A DNA stretch of 56,387 nucleotides from Bacteroidaceae bacterium. Its GTDB lineage: Bacteria > Bacteroidota > Bacteroidia > Bacteroidales > Bacteroidaceae. The stretch's first letter is position 1. Every line of letters begins with the position of its first letter. The position numbers and the translations under genes are program-made. Shown piece by piece: positions 42,603-50,965 of this stretch. Under the pieces are notes generated by a model. That model ran no database searches. It was not told the origin of the DNA and worked only from the letters and a program-made list of their open reading frames with translations. The DNA lies in the NCBI GenBank assembly GCA_017466325.1, contig JAFTUK010000038.1, positions 1-56,387 on the forward strand, given 5' to 3'.

Positions 42603-43766
42603 ATGTTAACACAGATTATCAACGCACGCATCCTCACCCCTCAGGGTTGGTTGAAGGATGGTAGCGTCATCTTGCGAGATAACAAGATTCTTGAGGTTAC
42701 CAACTGCGACCTCGCAGTTATCGGTGCCAAAGTCATTGATGCCAAGGGCATGAACGTTGTCCCCGGTGGTATTGAAATGCACATTCACGGTGGTGGCGGC
42801 CGCGATTTCCAGGAGGGCGAGGAAGAGGCATTCCGCGTAGCCTGTGCCGCTCATGCCAAGTATGGTACAACCAGTATCTATCCCACACTCAGTTCCAGCA
42901 CCATTCCCATGATTGAGAAGGCTGTTGCCACTTGCGACAAGTTGATGGCAGAGCCCGACAGCCCCATCCTGGGTCTGCACCTCGAGGGTCACTACCTGAA
43001 CCCCAATAAGGCCGGTGCCCAGATGCCAGAGTGCATCAAGAACCCCGATCCCAACGAGTACATCCCCATCGTGGAGAACAGCCGTTGTCTGGCACGCTGG
43101 GATGCCGCTCCCGAAATGCCCGGTGCCATTCAGTTCGGCAAGTACTGTGCAGAGAAAGGCGTACTGCCCTCTATTGCCCACACTGCTGCCGAATACAAGG
43201 ACGTGAAGGCTGCTTTCGAGGCCGGCTTCACCCACGTTACCCACTTCTACAACGCCATGCCCGGTTTCCACAACAAGGGTGAGTACAAGTACGAGGGTAC
43301 GGTGGAGAGCGTCTACCTGATGGACGACATGACTGTGGAGGTTGTTGCCGACGGTATCCACGTTCCTCCCACCATCATGCGCATGTGCTACAAGATCAAG
43401 GGTGTGGAGCGTATGGCTCTTATCACTGATGCTCTGGCTGTTGCCGCTGCCGGCGACGATGCCCAGGCATTCGATCCCCGTGTAATCATTGAGGACGGTG
43501 TATGCAAACTTGCCGACCGTTCTGCTCTCGCAGGTTCTGTTGCCACAATGGACCGCCTTATCCGCACCGCCGTTCAGCAGGCAGAGATTCCTCTGGAAGA
43601 TGCTTGCCGCATGGTCAGCGAGACTCCTGCCCACATCATGGGCGTTTACGACCGCAAGGGTTCTCTGTCTCGTGGTAAGGATGCCGACATTCTTATCCTC
43701 GACGACGACATCAATGTACGTTGCGTATGGCAGATGGGTAAGATTATCGAGAACACCCTGTTCTAA
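42603..43766 (+). CDS. nagA: N-acetylglucosamine-6-phosphate deacetylase
   Basis: 387 residues from the ATG at 42603. An open frame from 42546 would run through the glmM terminator and is rejected. Metal-site MHIHGGGGRDFQ (about 60-71), GLHLEGHYLNPNKAGAQ (about 125-141), HTAAEYKDVK and FTHVTHFYNAMPGFH, and the catalytic Asp in LITDALAVAA are present. It deacetylates GlcNAc-6-P to glucosamine-6-P, feeding NagB (46227-47018) or GlmM. Confidence 0.97.
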   Translation: MLTQIINARILTPQGWLKDGSVILRDNKILEVTNCDLAVIGAKVIDAKGMNVVPGGIEMHIHGGGGRDFQEGEEEAFRVACAAHAKYGTTSIYPTLSSSTIPMIEKAVATCDKLMAEPDSPILGLHLEGHYLNPNKAGAQMPECIKNPDPNEYIPIVENSRCLARWDAAPEMPGAIQFGKYCAEKGVLPSIAHTAAEYKDVKAAFEAGFTHVTHFYNAMPGFHNKGEYKYEGTVESVYLMDDMTVEVVADGIHVPPTIMRMCYKIKGVERMALITDALAVAAAGDDAQAFDPRVIIEDGVCKLADRSALAGSVATMDRLIRTAVQQAEIPLEDACRMVSETPAHIMGVYDRKGSLSRGKDADILILDDDINVRCVWQMGKIIENTLF

Positions 43767-43809
43767 ACATATATCTTGGCCCGGAAAGGCCTATACCTTA
43801 TATAATATA

Positions 43810-43840
43810 AGCCGTCGCCTTCGTGGCGACGGCTTTTTAT
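43810..43840 (+). terminator. Terminator after nagA
   Basis: GCCGTCGCC (43811-43819) pairs with GGCGACGGC (43825-43833), then TTTTTATTTT. Confidence 0.93.
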
Positions 43841-43875
43841 TTTGCTCGCAGTTATGTGAAGTGGAAATAAATTAC

Positions 43876-43883
43876 TATATTTG
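43876..43883 (+). promoter_or_regulatory. -7 element, second GH20 gene
   Basis: TATATTTG with ATG (one mismatch to TTG) 19 nt upstream at 43854-43856. It lies 62 bp before the GH20 ATG. Confidence 0.5.
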
Positions 43884-43945
43884 TACACTGATATCCCAGA
43901 GAAGCGAACAATACATTATATATTATTAATTAAAACACCTAATTT

Positions 43946-45979
43946 ATGAAGAGAAACTTAAAGCAGATTGGACGCATGCTCGTCTGTGCATGTATGTTGC
44001 TCGTATCGGGCATTGCCCATGCAGATGTCAATCCCAAGCCTTTTGTCATTCCAGAACTGCAATCCTGGACAGGTGGTGAGGGCGAGGTAGCACTCTCCGG
44101 TGTGGTGCGTGTGAAAGGTGGCAACAAGGAGCTGATGCGCGTTGCCAAGGCCTATGCTGCCGATTATGAGACCATGTTTGGCAAGAGTCTTACAGTTACT
44201 ACAGGCAGCCCCAAGGCCGGCGATATCCTGTTTGTGCTCAAGAAGAATGATAAGGCACTTGGCAAGGAGGGTTACCGCATGAACATCGGCAATTACGTCA
44301 CCGTAACTGCCGCTACCACACAGGGCGCTTTCTGGGCAACACGTACCTTGTTGCAGTTGTCTGAACAGCATACAGCCCTGCCTAAGGGTGAGACTGTGGA
44401 TGTCCCCGTTTATGAGTTGCGTGGCTTCATGGTTGATGTGGCACGTAAGTTCATGCCCATTGATTACCTGAACGACCTTGTAAAGGTGATGGCCTACTAC
44501 AAGATGAATGCACTGCAGGTACACCTCAATGACAACGGCTTCCGCCAGTTCTTCGGCAATGACTGGGACAAGACCCCATCTGCCTTCCGTCTGGAAAGCA
44601 CCCTGCACCCCGGTCTTACCTCCAAGGATGGCCACTATACCAAGCAGGAGTTCATTGACCTCCAGATTTTGGGTGAGAACAACTACGTGGAGGTTATCCC
44701 CGAAATTGACGTTCCTGCTCACAGCCTGGCATTCGTGCACTACAAGCCTCAGTTGGGCAGCAAAGAGTATGGCATGGACCACTTGGACATGTTCCACTCC
44801 GAAACCTATCCTTTCATTGATAGCGTATTCCGTGAGTACCTCGAGGGCAAGAACCCCGTATTCCGCAGCAAGCGCGTGAACATCGGTACCGACGAGTACA
44901 GCAACCGCGACAAGAAGGTTGTGGAGAAGTTCCGCGAGTTCACCGACCACTACATCCGTTTTGTGGAGAGTTTCGGCAAGCAGGCTATGGTGTGGGGTGC
45001 CCTGACACATGCCAATGGCGAGACACCCGTTAAGAGCGAGAACGTAATCATGAACATCTGGCACAACCCCTATGCCCAGCCCAAGGACATGAAGGAGCAG
45101 GGTTACAAACTGGTGTCTATTCCTGACGGTCTCGTTTACATTGTGCCCGCAGCCGGTTACTACTACGACTACCTGAACTGCCAGTATCTTTACAACAGCT
45201 GGACTCCTGCCAACATTGGCGGTGTTCAGTTCGAGGAGGCCGATCCCGATATCCTTGGCGGTATGTTTGCTGTATGGAACGACCACCACGGTAACGGTAT
45301 CTCCACCTACGATGTGCATCACCGTACATATCCCGCCCTCCAGACTATTGCCGTGAAGTGCTGGTCTGCAAGCAAGACTTCTCTGCCTTATGCCGAGTGG
45401 GATGCAAAGCGTTGGGACTTGAGCGAGGCTCCCGGTGTTAACTGGTTGGGCCGTCAGGGCGACAAGAAGCAGTCTCTCGTTGCAGAGATAGCAGAGGTTA
45501 AGGCTGGTGCAACACTTCCCTATGAGGAAATCGGTTATGACTATACCATTTCATTCAAGGTTACAGGCGCCAAGGAGCAGAAGGGAACAAAACTCTTCAG
45601 TTCCAAGCATACCAACTTCTATCTCTCTGACCCGAGAGAGGGCAAACTCGGCTTCGAGCGCGACGGTTACCTGAACACCTTCAACTACCGTGTGCCCGAG
45701 GGTCAGACCGTAGAGATTACCATCCAGGGCAACAACAAGATGACACGCCTCCTTGTTAATGGCAAGCAGCGCGAGGAACTTGGTGTGAAGATGCTGTACT
45801 CCATCAACGAGAGCAATAAGGCAAACTACATCTCCGACCCCAACATGAAGAATGTAGAACTTTACAACACCGATGGTGCCAAGATTTTCTACCAGCGCAC
45901 CCTCGTGTTCCCTCTCCGCAAGGCAGGTGACTTCAAGAGCACCGTCAAGGACCTGAAGATTTGGAACTATGTGAAGTAA
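43946..45979 (+). CDS. Beta-N-acetylhexosaminidase (GH20)
   Basis: A 677-residue secreted enzyme: signal peptide (about 1-27), GH20b domain (about 30-150), then the catalytic barrel with the pair D316-E317 in VNIGTDEYSN. The C-terminal about 180 residues form a beta-rich, lectin/LamG-like domain. It differs from the LRR-GH20 at 27875 in both accessory domain and active-site surroundings (GTDEY against GGDEA), so the two are not recent duplicates. It releases terminal HexNAc from glycans. It sits between nagA and nagB. Confidence 0.92.
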   Translation: MKRNLKQIGRMLVCACMLLVSGIAHADVNPKPFVIPELQSWTGGEGEVALSGVVRVKGGNKELMRVAKAYAADYETMFGKSLTVTTGSPKAGDILFVLKKNDKALGKEGYRMNIGNYVTVTAATTQGAFWATRTLLQLSEQHTALPKGETVDVPVYELRGFMVDVARKFMPIDYLNDLVKVMAYYKMNALQVHLNDNGFRQFFGNDWDKTPSAFRLESTLHPGLTSKDGHYTKQEFIDLQILGENNYVEVIPEIDVPAHSLAFVHYKPQLGSKEYGMDHLDMFHSETYPFIDSVFREYLEGKNPVFRSKRVNIGTDEYSNRDKKVVEKFREFTDHYIRFVESFGKQAMVWGALTHANGETPVKSENVIMNIWHNPYAQPKDMKEQGYKLVSIPDGLVYIVPAAGYYYDYLNCQYLYNSWTPANIGGVQFEEADPDILGGMFAVWNDHHGNGISTYDVHHRTYPALQTIAVKCWSASKTSLPYAEWDAKRWDLSEAPGVNWLGRQGDKKQSLVAEIAEVKAGATLPYEEIGYDYTISFKVTGAKEQKGTKLFSSKHTNFYLSDPREGKLGFERDGYLNTFNYRVPEGQTVEITIQGNNKMTRLLVNGKQREELGVKMLYSINESNKANYISDPNMKNVELYNTDGAKIFYQRTLVFPLRKAGDFKSTVKDLKIWNYVK

Positions 45980-46002
45980 GAGGACTGAAAACAGGTAATA
46001 TG

Positions 46003-46046
46003 AATATGGAGCACGGAACCAATTTTCGTGCTCCATATTTGTTTTT
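46003..46046 (+). terminator. Terminator after the second GH20 gene
   Basis: AATATGGAGCACG (46003-46015) pairs with CGTGCTCCATATT (46027-46039), then TGTTTTT. Confidence 0.92.
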
Positions 46047-46117
46047 ATTGGACATCAATAAATATTTTGCTAAGTCCCACCGCGCCCAACTCTCCCCCTG
46101 AGGATGTGCATATAAAC

Positions 46118-46155
46118 AACAAGCGAGGCAGTGCTATCGCGCTGCCTCGCTTGTT
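46118..46155. terminator. Hairpin between the GH20 and nagB convergent genes
   Basis: AACAAGCGAGGCAGTGC pairs with 46139-46155 (one G-T pair) around TATC. The strong stem serves either strand; there is no long T-run. Confidence 0.75.
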
Positions 46156-46187
46156 ATCATATTGTCATATCTGACGTTGCACCTGCG

Positions 46188-46218
46188 TCCCCTCCCTATA
46201 GGGAGGGTTAGGGTGGGT
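46188..46218. repeat. Dispersed G-rich inverted repeat, copy 3
   Basis: CCCTCCCTATAGGGAGGG followed by TTAGGGTGGG. Same family as 61-97. It lies just past the nagB stop. Confidence 0.6.
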
Positions 46219-46226
46219 CTTCCTCT

Positions 46227-47018
46227 TTACAGGTTGTCCTTCTCGATGTCCTTGAAGTACAGGTATGTGCCGTGCTTCAGTTCAGCGGTAGCAGCCTCGT
46301 CACAAACGATGATGGCGTGGGGGTGCATCTGCAGGGCAGAGATGGTCCATTCCTGGCTTACACCAGCCTCGATGGCATGCTGCAGGGCACGAGCCTTGTT
46401 GTGGCCGTTACATACGATCAGAACCTCCTTGGCATCCATAACGGTACCGATACCTACGGTCAGAGCAGTCTTGGGCACCTTGTTCACGTCGTTGTCGAAG
46501 AAACGGCTGTTGGCGATGATGGTGTCTGTTGTCAGGCTCTTGATACGGGTGCGGCTTGTCAGAGAAGAGAAGGGTTCGTTGAAGGCCAGGTGACCGTCGG
46601 GACCGATACCGCCCATGAACAGGTCGATACCACCGGCAGCCTCGATAGCAGCCTCGTAAGCGGCACATTCTGCCTCCAGATCCTCGGCGTTGCCGTTCAG
46701 GATGTGTACGTTCTCCTTCTTGATGTTGATGTGGCTGAAGAAGTTGTTCCACATGAAGCTGTGGTAGCTCTCGGGATGCTCCTCGGGCAGACCCACGTAC
46801 TCGTCCATGTTGAAGGTAACAACGTTCTCGAAGCTAACCTTACCGGCCTTGTACATCTCAATCAGGTTCTTGTAGAGACCCAGGGGAGAACCACCGGTGG
46901 GGCAACCCAACTTGAAGGGCTTCTCGGGGGTGGGGTTAGCAGCGTTGATGCGTGCGGCAACATACTCGGCAGCCCAACGGCTCAACTCAGTGTAATTAGG
47001 TTCGATAATTACTCGCAT
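46227..47018 (-). CDS. nagB: Glucosamine-6-phosphate deaminase
   Basis: A 263-residue enzyme of standard length. It has [20 protein letters not shown] near residue 40, [20 protein letters not shown] (about 70-89) with the catalytic aspartate, [14 protein letters not shown] (about 136-149), and a C-terminal [13 protein letters not shown]. It isomerises and deaminates GlcN-6-P to fructose-6-P and ammonia. With NagA and the GH20 enzymes it completes GlcNAc catabolism. Confidence 0.98.
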   Translation of the reverse strand: MRVIIEPNYTELSRWAAEYVAARINAANPTPEKPFKLGCPTGGSPLGLYKNLIEMYKAGKVSFENVVTFNMDEYVGLPEEHPESYHSFMWNNFFSHINIKKENVHILNGNAEDLEAECAAYEAAIEAAGGIDLFMGGIGPDGHLAFNEPFSSLTSRTRIKSLTTDTIIANSRFFDNDVNKVPKTALTVGIGTVMDAKEVLIVCNGHNKARALQHAIEAGVSQEWTISALQMHPHAIIVCDEAATAELKHGTYLYFKDIEKDNL

Positions 47019-47103
47019 AGTTGTAATTGTTTATAGGGTTAATATTTCGGGTTATTTGTTTTCCGTTTCTCGTTTTCCGTTTTCCGTTTGTCATCCCCCT
47101 CTG

Positions 47104-47146
47104 CCCTGTGGGCACCTCCCCTGTCTCAGGGGAGGAAAGCGTGGGG
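47104..47146. repeat. Dispersed G-rich inverted repeat, copy 4
   Basis: CACCTCCCCTGTCTCAGGGG followed by AGGAAAGCGTGGGG, inserted between two TTTTCCG-rich blocks upstream of nagB. Confidence 0.55.
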
Positions 47147-47160
47147 AGTAAGTCCTAACT

Positions 47161-47262
47161 GTTTTCCGTTCTCCGTTTTGACTTTGTCGAGCCTGCTCCC
47201 GCTCGGCATTGAAGTAAACTTCATTGCTCTCGCTTACTCGCAGCCTTCACTTTTCCGTTTTC
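47161..47262. repeat. Dispersed structured element E2
   Basis: GTTTTCCG, GACTTTGTCG, CCTGCTCCCGCTCG, then a hairpin: GCATTGAAGT (47206-47215) with ACTTCATTGC (47218-47227), one mismatch. CTCTCGCTTACTCGCAG and TTTTCCG follow. It overlaps the last 16 bp of the lipoprotein gene. Confidence 0.8.
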
Positions 47263-48812
47263 CTCGTTGCGCCCGTCATGGCATCTGTTCTTGGTTCGCC
47301 CACATAGGTGGCGGTATCTCCGTCTGTGTGGTAGATGACCTCTCGCAGAGTCTGCTCCGACACCTGTACTGCATTCTTGCTCAGTTCGGGCACGTTGTAA
47401 CTCTTCATCAGCAGTATGTTGTGTTCTGGGTCGCGTTGTGGCAGACAGAAGGCTTTGTGTGCCTTGCCCTGCTTGTCAAAGTAGGCAATGAACGGACGTG
47501 TGTAGTTGCCGTCCATGCGACGTGTAGAGAACACTATCCATCTGCCGTTGCTGCTCCATGTGTGGTACGAGTCCACGTCGTCGCTATTGGCGTCGGTCAG
47601 CGCATAGCAGGTATCGTTCTGCAGGTCCTTTACCCACAGGTCGCTGCTCTTGTGCCAGATGTGGAACTGTCCGTAGTCGCCCTCGGCATACAGCACGTAC
47701 CGGCCATCGGGACTCACGCGGGGGAAGGTAATGCTTCTGCCGGCGGCAGCAGCGTCAACAACTACTTTGGGAGTGCCGAAACTGTCGGTCTCCTCGTCGT
47801 AGTCCATGCACATCAGATTGTAGTGTATCTTGTCGTAGTTCTTTGTGATGACTTCTGCACGCAGACTGTCCGGTAGGCCTACCACAGGAGGGATGTTGGC
47901 GGCGCAGAAGTACAGACGGTCGCCTTCCGGTGTCCAGCAGGGGAATGTCTCGAAGTATTCCGTGCTCAGCAGGTTTCTTACCTCGTTTTTGTCGGCATCG
48001 TACAGGATCAGGTCGCTGTTAGTATCCACCACCTCTATCTTTTCCTTGTGATACATGTGGAAGGTCTGTCCCGTCTGGTTTGTGGAGAAGCACACCAGGT
48101 TCTTCTTGGGATGCCATGACGGATACACGCCTGCTGCCAGTATGTTGGGATTCTTGATCTGTATCTTTTTTGCTTCGCTTCCGTTAATCATTATGGTGCC
48201 TCCATGGTTGGAGCGTACATGGAACAGCATGCGGTCTGTGCTGTAGTTCTGGAAATTGTGGCAGTTGATACAGTGATTGTTCTTTTCCTCGTAGGTTCTG
48301 TTGTTCTCGTAGATTACCTTCTGTGTGAAGTTCTCCAGGCAACGCTGGTATATCCCCAATTGGCGGTACAGTTCGTAACCAGGTTCTATCAGGCGGTAGG
48401 ACAGGTATGGGTCTATGGCTTCCGCCACGGTGAGTGTGTGGGGGGCATGACTGAACCATTGTTCTCCCTCCATGGTGTACACCGTCACCTTTATCTCCTT
48501 TCCCTGGTTCTCCTTCAGCAGATTTCTCCATTCGGTAGAATCCATGTCTATGCGGTCTGCTCCGGAAATGGTCATGGTTTTGCCATCTTTGCCCTGCAGG
48601 GTCACTACCAATCCCTCTATACCCTCCACCATGAAGTTCAGCGGTGCAATGTTCTCGGGTATGACAATGTCCTTGTAGTCGGGATATATGTCGGCTTGAC
48701 TGTCACGCATCTCAAATGATGTGGGAACCTCGTATTTGGTCTGCTTGCCACAGCCAACCATTATGCCCGAGGCTAATAATATAATAAGGTATATATAGTG
48801 TATATTTTTCAT
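47247..48812 (-). CDS. Lipoprotein with CxxCH motif and TolB-like beta-propeller
   Basis: A 521-residue protein. The signal peptide ends in IMVGC, a lipobox. A single haem-c-type motif, CINCH, lies at about 188-192 (NNHCINCHNFQNYSTDRMLF), then WD40/TolB-like blades (SWHPKKNLVCFST, CWTPEGDRLYFCA, FPRVSPDGRYVLYAEGD, TWSSNGRWIVFSTRRMDGNY). The propeller may display a peptide-binding or cofactor surface in the periplasm. Whether haem is bound cannot be told from sequence alone. The partner gene upstream (49040-50632) is probably functionally linked. Confidence 0.8.
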   Translation of the reverse strand: MKNIHYIYLIILLASGIMVGCGKQTKYEVPTSFEMRDSQADIYPDYKDIVIPENIAPLNFMVEGIEGLVVTLQGKDGKTMTISGADRIDMDSTEWRNLLKENQGKEIKVTVYTMEGEQWFSHAPHTLTVAEAIDPYLSYRLIEPGYELYRQLGIYQRCLENFTQKVIYENNRTYEEKNNHCINCHNFQNYSTDRMLFHVRSNHGGTIMINGSEAKKIQIKNPNILAAGVYPSWHPKKNLVCFSTNQTGQTFHMYHKEKIEVVDTNSDLILYDADKNEVRNLLSTEYFETFPCWTPEGDRLYFCAANIPPVVGLPDSLRAEVITKNYDKIHYNLMCMDYDEETDSFGTPKVVVDAAAAGRSITFPRVSPDGRYVLYAEGDYGQFHIWHKSSDLWVKDLQNDTCYALTDANSDDVDSYHTWSSNGRWIVFSTRRMDGNYTRPFIAYFDKQGKAHKAFCLPQRDPEHNILLMKSYNVPELSKNAVQVSEQTLREVIYHTDGDTATYVGEPRTDAMTGATRKTEK

Positions 48813-48880
48813 TGAAGTTCTTGGGGTCTTTGGGGTCCTTAAGGTAGTTCTTGGTTTTTATCCCGCTTTGCTCTTGTTTT

Positions 48881-48913
48881 TCGGACACGGCATGCCATGT
48901 CCCTACCATGCTT
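48881..48913. repeat. Dispersed 20-bp palindrome, copy B
   Basis: TCGGACACGGCATGCCATGT then CCCTACCATGCTT. One mismatch in the palindrome. Extended right flank shared with copy E. Confidence 0.75.
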
Positions 48914-48929
48914 CCTGTGTAGGTTGATT

Positions 48930-49029
48930 GTTTTCCGTTTTCCGTTTTAATCCGACTTTGTCGTCTTGAATCTGCTCCCGCTCGGCAGAGTAAATGCATT
49001 TCCTCTGCAGATTTCCGTTTTCCGTTTTC
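48930..49029. repeat. Dispersed structured element E3
   Basis: TTTTCCG repeats, AATCCGACTTTGTCG, TCTGCTCCCGCTCG, hairpin GCAGAGTAAAT (48985-48995) with ATTTCCTCTGC (48998-49008, one mismatch), then AGATTTCCGTTTTCCG. The CTCTCGCTTACT block of E1 and E2 is missing. Confidence 0.8.
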
Positions 49030-49039
49030 ACATTTCCGC

Positions 49040-50632
49040 TTAATTCACTCCCGCAGTGCTTGATCCCTCGTTCTTCGGGGTCTTTCGTGTTGCCTTAAGG
49101 TTGCCGAAGAAGTAGTAGTAGGGGTAGTATCCCTTATATTTCGGGAACAGTTCGCGTGCGAAGCCGGGGCGGTCCTTCATGTAGGTTTTCATCTCGCCAA
49201 GTGTTGCGGCCAGTTTCTGTTGCCTGAACTGCAGACTTGGGAAGCGCCTCATTATGTCGGGGTCCTTTGAGGTCATCAGGCACAAGGCATCCGCCACGTT
49301 CTCCGGAGGCATTGTGCCTTCCAGCGGTTGTGTGCGCATCATGAATGAGGGCATTGACTTGGAATACATGCACACTGCCAATGAGTTCATGAGGGCGTTC
49401 CTGCTTCTGCCTTCAGTCAGTGCCGCATTGTATCCAAGGAATACCGGTTGCTGGTATTCGTTCTCGAAGGAATCGTGTATCGGCTCTAACTGTCGTATGA
49501 AGGCCATCTCTTTGTCAGTATTCACAATCTCGGGCTTGCCTACGTATGCGCTGTATTTCTCTACGAACTCCTTTTCAAAGGGCACGTCCTTCAGAATGCG
49601 CAGGTACTTCTTGGCCACCTCCCATTCGCCTGTCATCAGGGCACATTTTGTCAGCAGTTCCATGGAGTGGATGTTCGGGCCAATCATGGTAATGCGTTCC
49701 ATGGCATGGTGTATGCATGTCTGTATGAAACCGGCATAGTAGTCGCAGTCCTCTTGGTATAGTGACAACTCCTGAACTATTCCTTCGCTGCTACGGTTGT
49801 GTATGAACATGGGATCGTAGTCCAGGCGTATGTCGTACAGGCGTTCACAGATCTGGTTCGTATTCACCAGGGCTATGGCATAGTTTGCCGCTATGGGACG
49901 ATAGGAGAGGTCTGCATTCTCGCGTGCAGTTTCCATCATTCCCTGCCAGTCGCTATTCAGCATGCTCACGTTCATGCTTGCTATGACTCTGGTGTATGGA
50001 CGCCATACCTTGTCTACAACTACATGTGTGGCGAAGACTGTCACAATCATCAGCAGTTGCAACCTGTTCTGCAGTGCTGTCTCATCCTTGGGGATGGTTA
50101 TTATTGCAGGTGACTTCTTCCTGGAGAAACTGGCAATCATTATTGCCCATATCGTCAGGATTATGGTTGCACAGAGGGGTATTCCCAGTATCTTGCCCGA
50201 CTCGTGTTCAAAGAATAGATTTACGCCCTCGTAGGCCATCCATAGCAAATATGCTCCTGCCGGCAGGTATTGTATCCAGCGCCATCGTGCTGTCAGCCTC
50301 ATACCGTAGCCTATGCACCATGTGCCCCATGTTATCATCGTGGCAGGAAGCAGTGCACCTATCCAGGGGTAGCGGAAGAGGGAGAGCATCAATCTGCCCA
50401 CGTACCATAGTCCGCCGAATTCCTGGCTTAGCAGGAATTCCATCTGCTCTGTGCTTGCAACCCAGAAACTTCGTTCTCGTGCCATGCGCAGTACATCACC
50501 GAAGTACCATGCTGCCCACAGGTATGTGGCTATGAACAATAAAGGCAATACTGGCAATAGCAGAGGGCGTTTCTTCTCTTTTGTTGTCGCTTGTAGTGCC
50601 TTGTTTATCTTTGTAGTGTTTTTTTGCTTCAT
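49040..50632 (-). CDS. DUF6057-like integral membrane protein
   Basis: 530 residues from the ATG at 50632. The frame is open to 50848, but that extension translates the palindrome repeats and is rejected. The N-terminal half has about five to six helices (from LLLPVLPLLFIATYLWAAWY). The C-terminal half (about 230-530) is soluble and helical, TPR-like. I recognise it as DUF6057 with moderate confidence; its function is unknown. The lipoprotein gene follows 227 bp downstream on the same strand, across E3. Confidence 0.65.
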   Translation of the reverse strand: MKQKNTTKINKALQATTKEKKRPLLLPVLPLLFIATYLWAAWYFGDVLRMARERSFWVASTEQMEFLLSQEFGGLWYVGRLMLSLFRYPWIGALLPATMITWGTWCIGYGMRLTARWRWIQYLPAGAYLLWMAYEGVNLFFEHESGKILGIPLCATIILTIWAIMIASFSRKKSPAIITIPKDETALQNRLQLLMIVTVFATHVVVDKVWRPYTRVIASMNVSMLNSDWQGMMETARENADLSYRPIAANYAIALVNTNQICERLYDIRLDYDPMFIHNRSSEGIVQELSLYQEDCDYYAGFIQTCIHHAMERITMIGPNIHSMELLTKCALMTGEWEVAKKYLRILKDVPFEKEFVEKYSAYVGKPEIVNTDKEMAFIRQLEPIHDSFENEYQQPVFLGYNAALTEGRSRNALMNSLAVCMYSKSMPSFMMRTQPLEGTMPPENVADALCLMTSKDPDIMRRFPSLQFRQQKLAATLGEMKTYMKDRPGFARELFPKYKGYYPYYYFFGNLKATRKTPKNEGSSTAGVN

Positions 50633-50726
50633 AATCACGGCAAAGATAATAAAAATAATTGAGAAAGGGAAATGTGAGAACGGAAAGGTGAGAACGGGAA
50701 GCGGAAAGCTTGGAGCTTGGAGGACT

Positions 50727-50806
50727 GTAGGGACACGGCATGCCGTGTCCGACGCATCCGCGGTGTCCCTTTTTGCGTTGGCGGACGCGGCATGCCGTGT
50801 CCCTAC
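50727..50806. repeat. Dispersed 20-bp palindrome, copies C and D (inverted pair)
   Basis: Copy C (50727-50752) lies in the opposite orientation to copy D (50780-50806, one base changed to GCGG), 27 bp apart. Both lie in the 333-bp gap 50633-50965, upstream of the DUF6057-like gene. No gene is seen in the gap. Confidence 0.75.
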
Positions 50807-50820
50807 TGGGGAGGAAAGAA

Positions 50821-50853
50821 AACAAAAGTGGCGTGCCTGATTGGGCACGCCAC
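50821..50853 (-). terminator. Terminator after the M60 peptidase gene
   Basis: GTGGCGTGCC (50828-50837) pairs exactly with GGCACGCCAC (50844-50853); on the minus strand TTTTGTTTT follows. It lies about 110 bp past the stop. Confidence 0.85.
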
Positions 50854-50923
50854 GGCGATGGGGTAGGGTATTATCCTTTTGCGGATTACCTAAACTTCGT
50901 TTAGCTTGGCAAAATCATGTTGT

Positions 50924-50957
50924 TCGGACACAGCATGCCGTGTCCCTACCATGCTTC
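50924..50957. repeat. Dispersed 20-bp palindrome, copy E
   Basis: TCGGACACAGCATGCCGTGT then CCCTACCATGCTTC, 9 bp past the M60 stop. Confidence 0.75.
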
Positions 50958-50965
50958 GCCCCTCG

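Noticed and set aside
43958-45322. 454-codon minus-strand ORF
   Set aside because: Antisense to the second GH20 gene, whose catalytic motif is intact; composition typical of a shadow.
50633-50848. 72-residue N-terminal extension of the DUF6057-like protein
   Set aside because: It is a translation of the palindrome copies and TTTTCC-rich DNA; the ATG at 50632 is directly followed by the basic and hydrophobic start.
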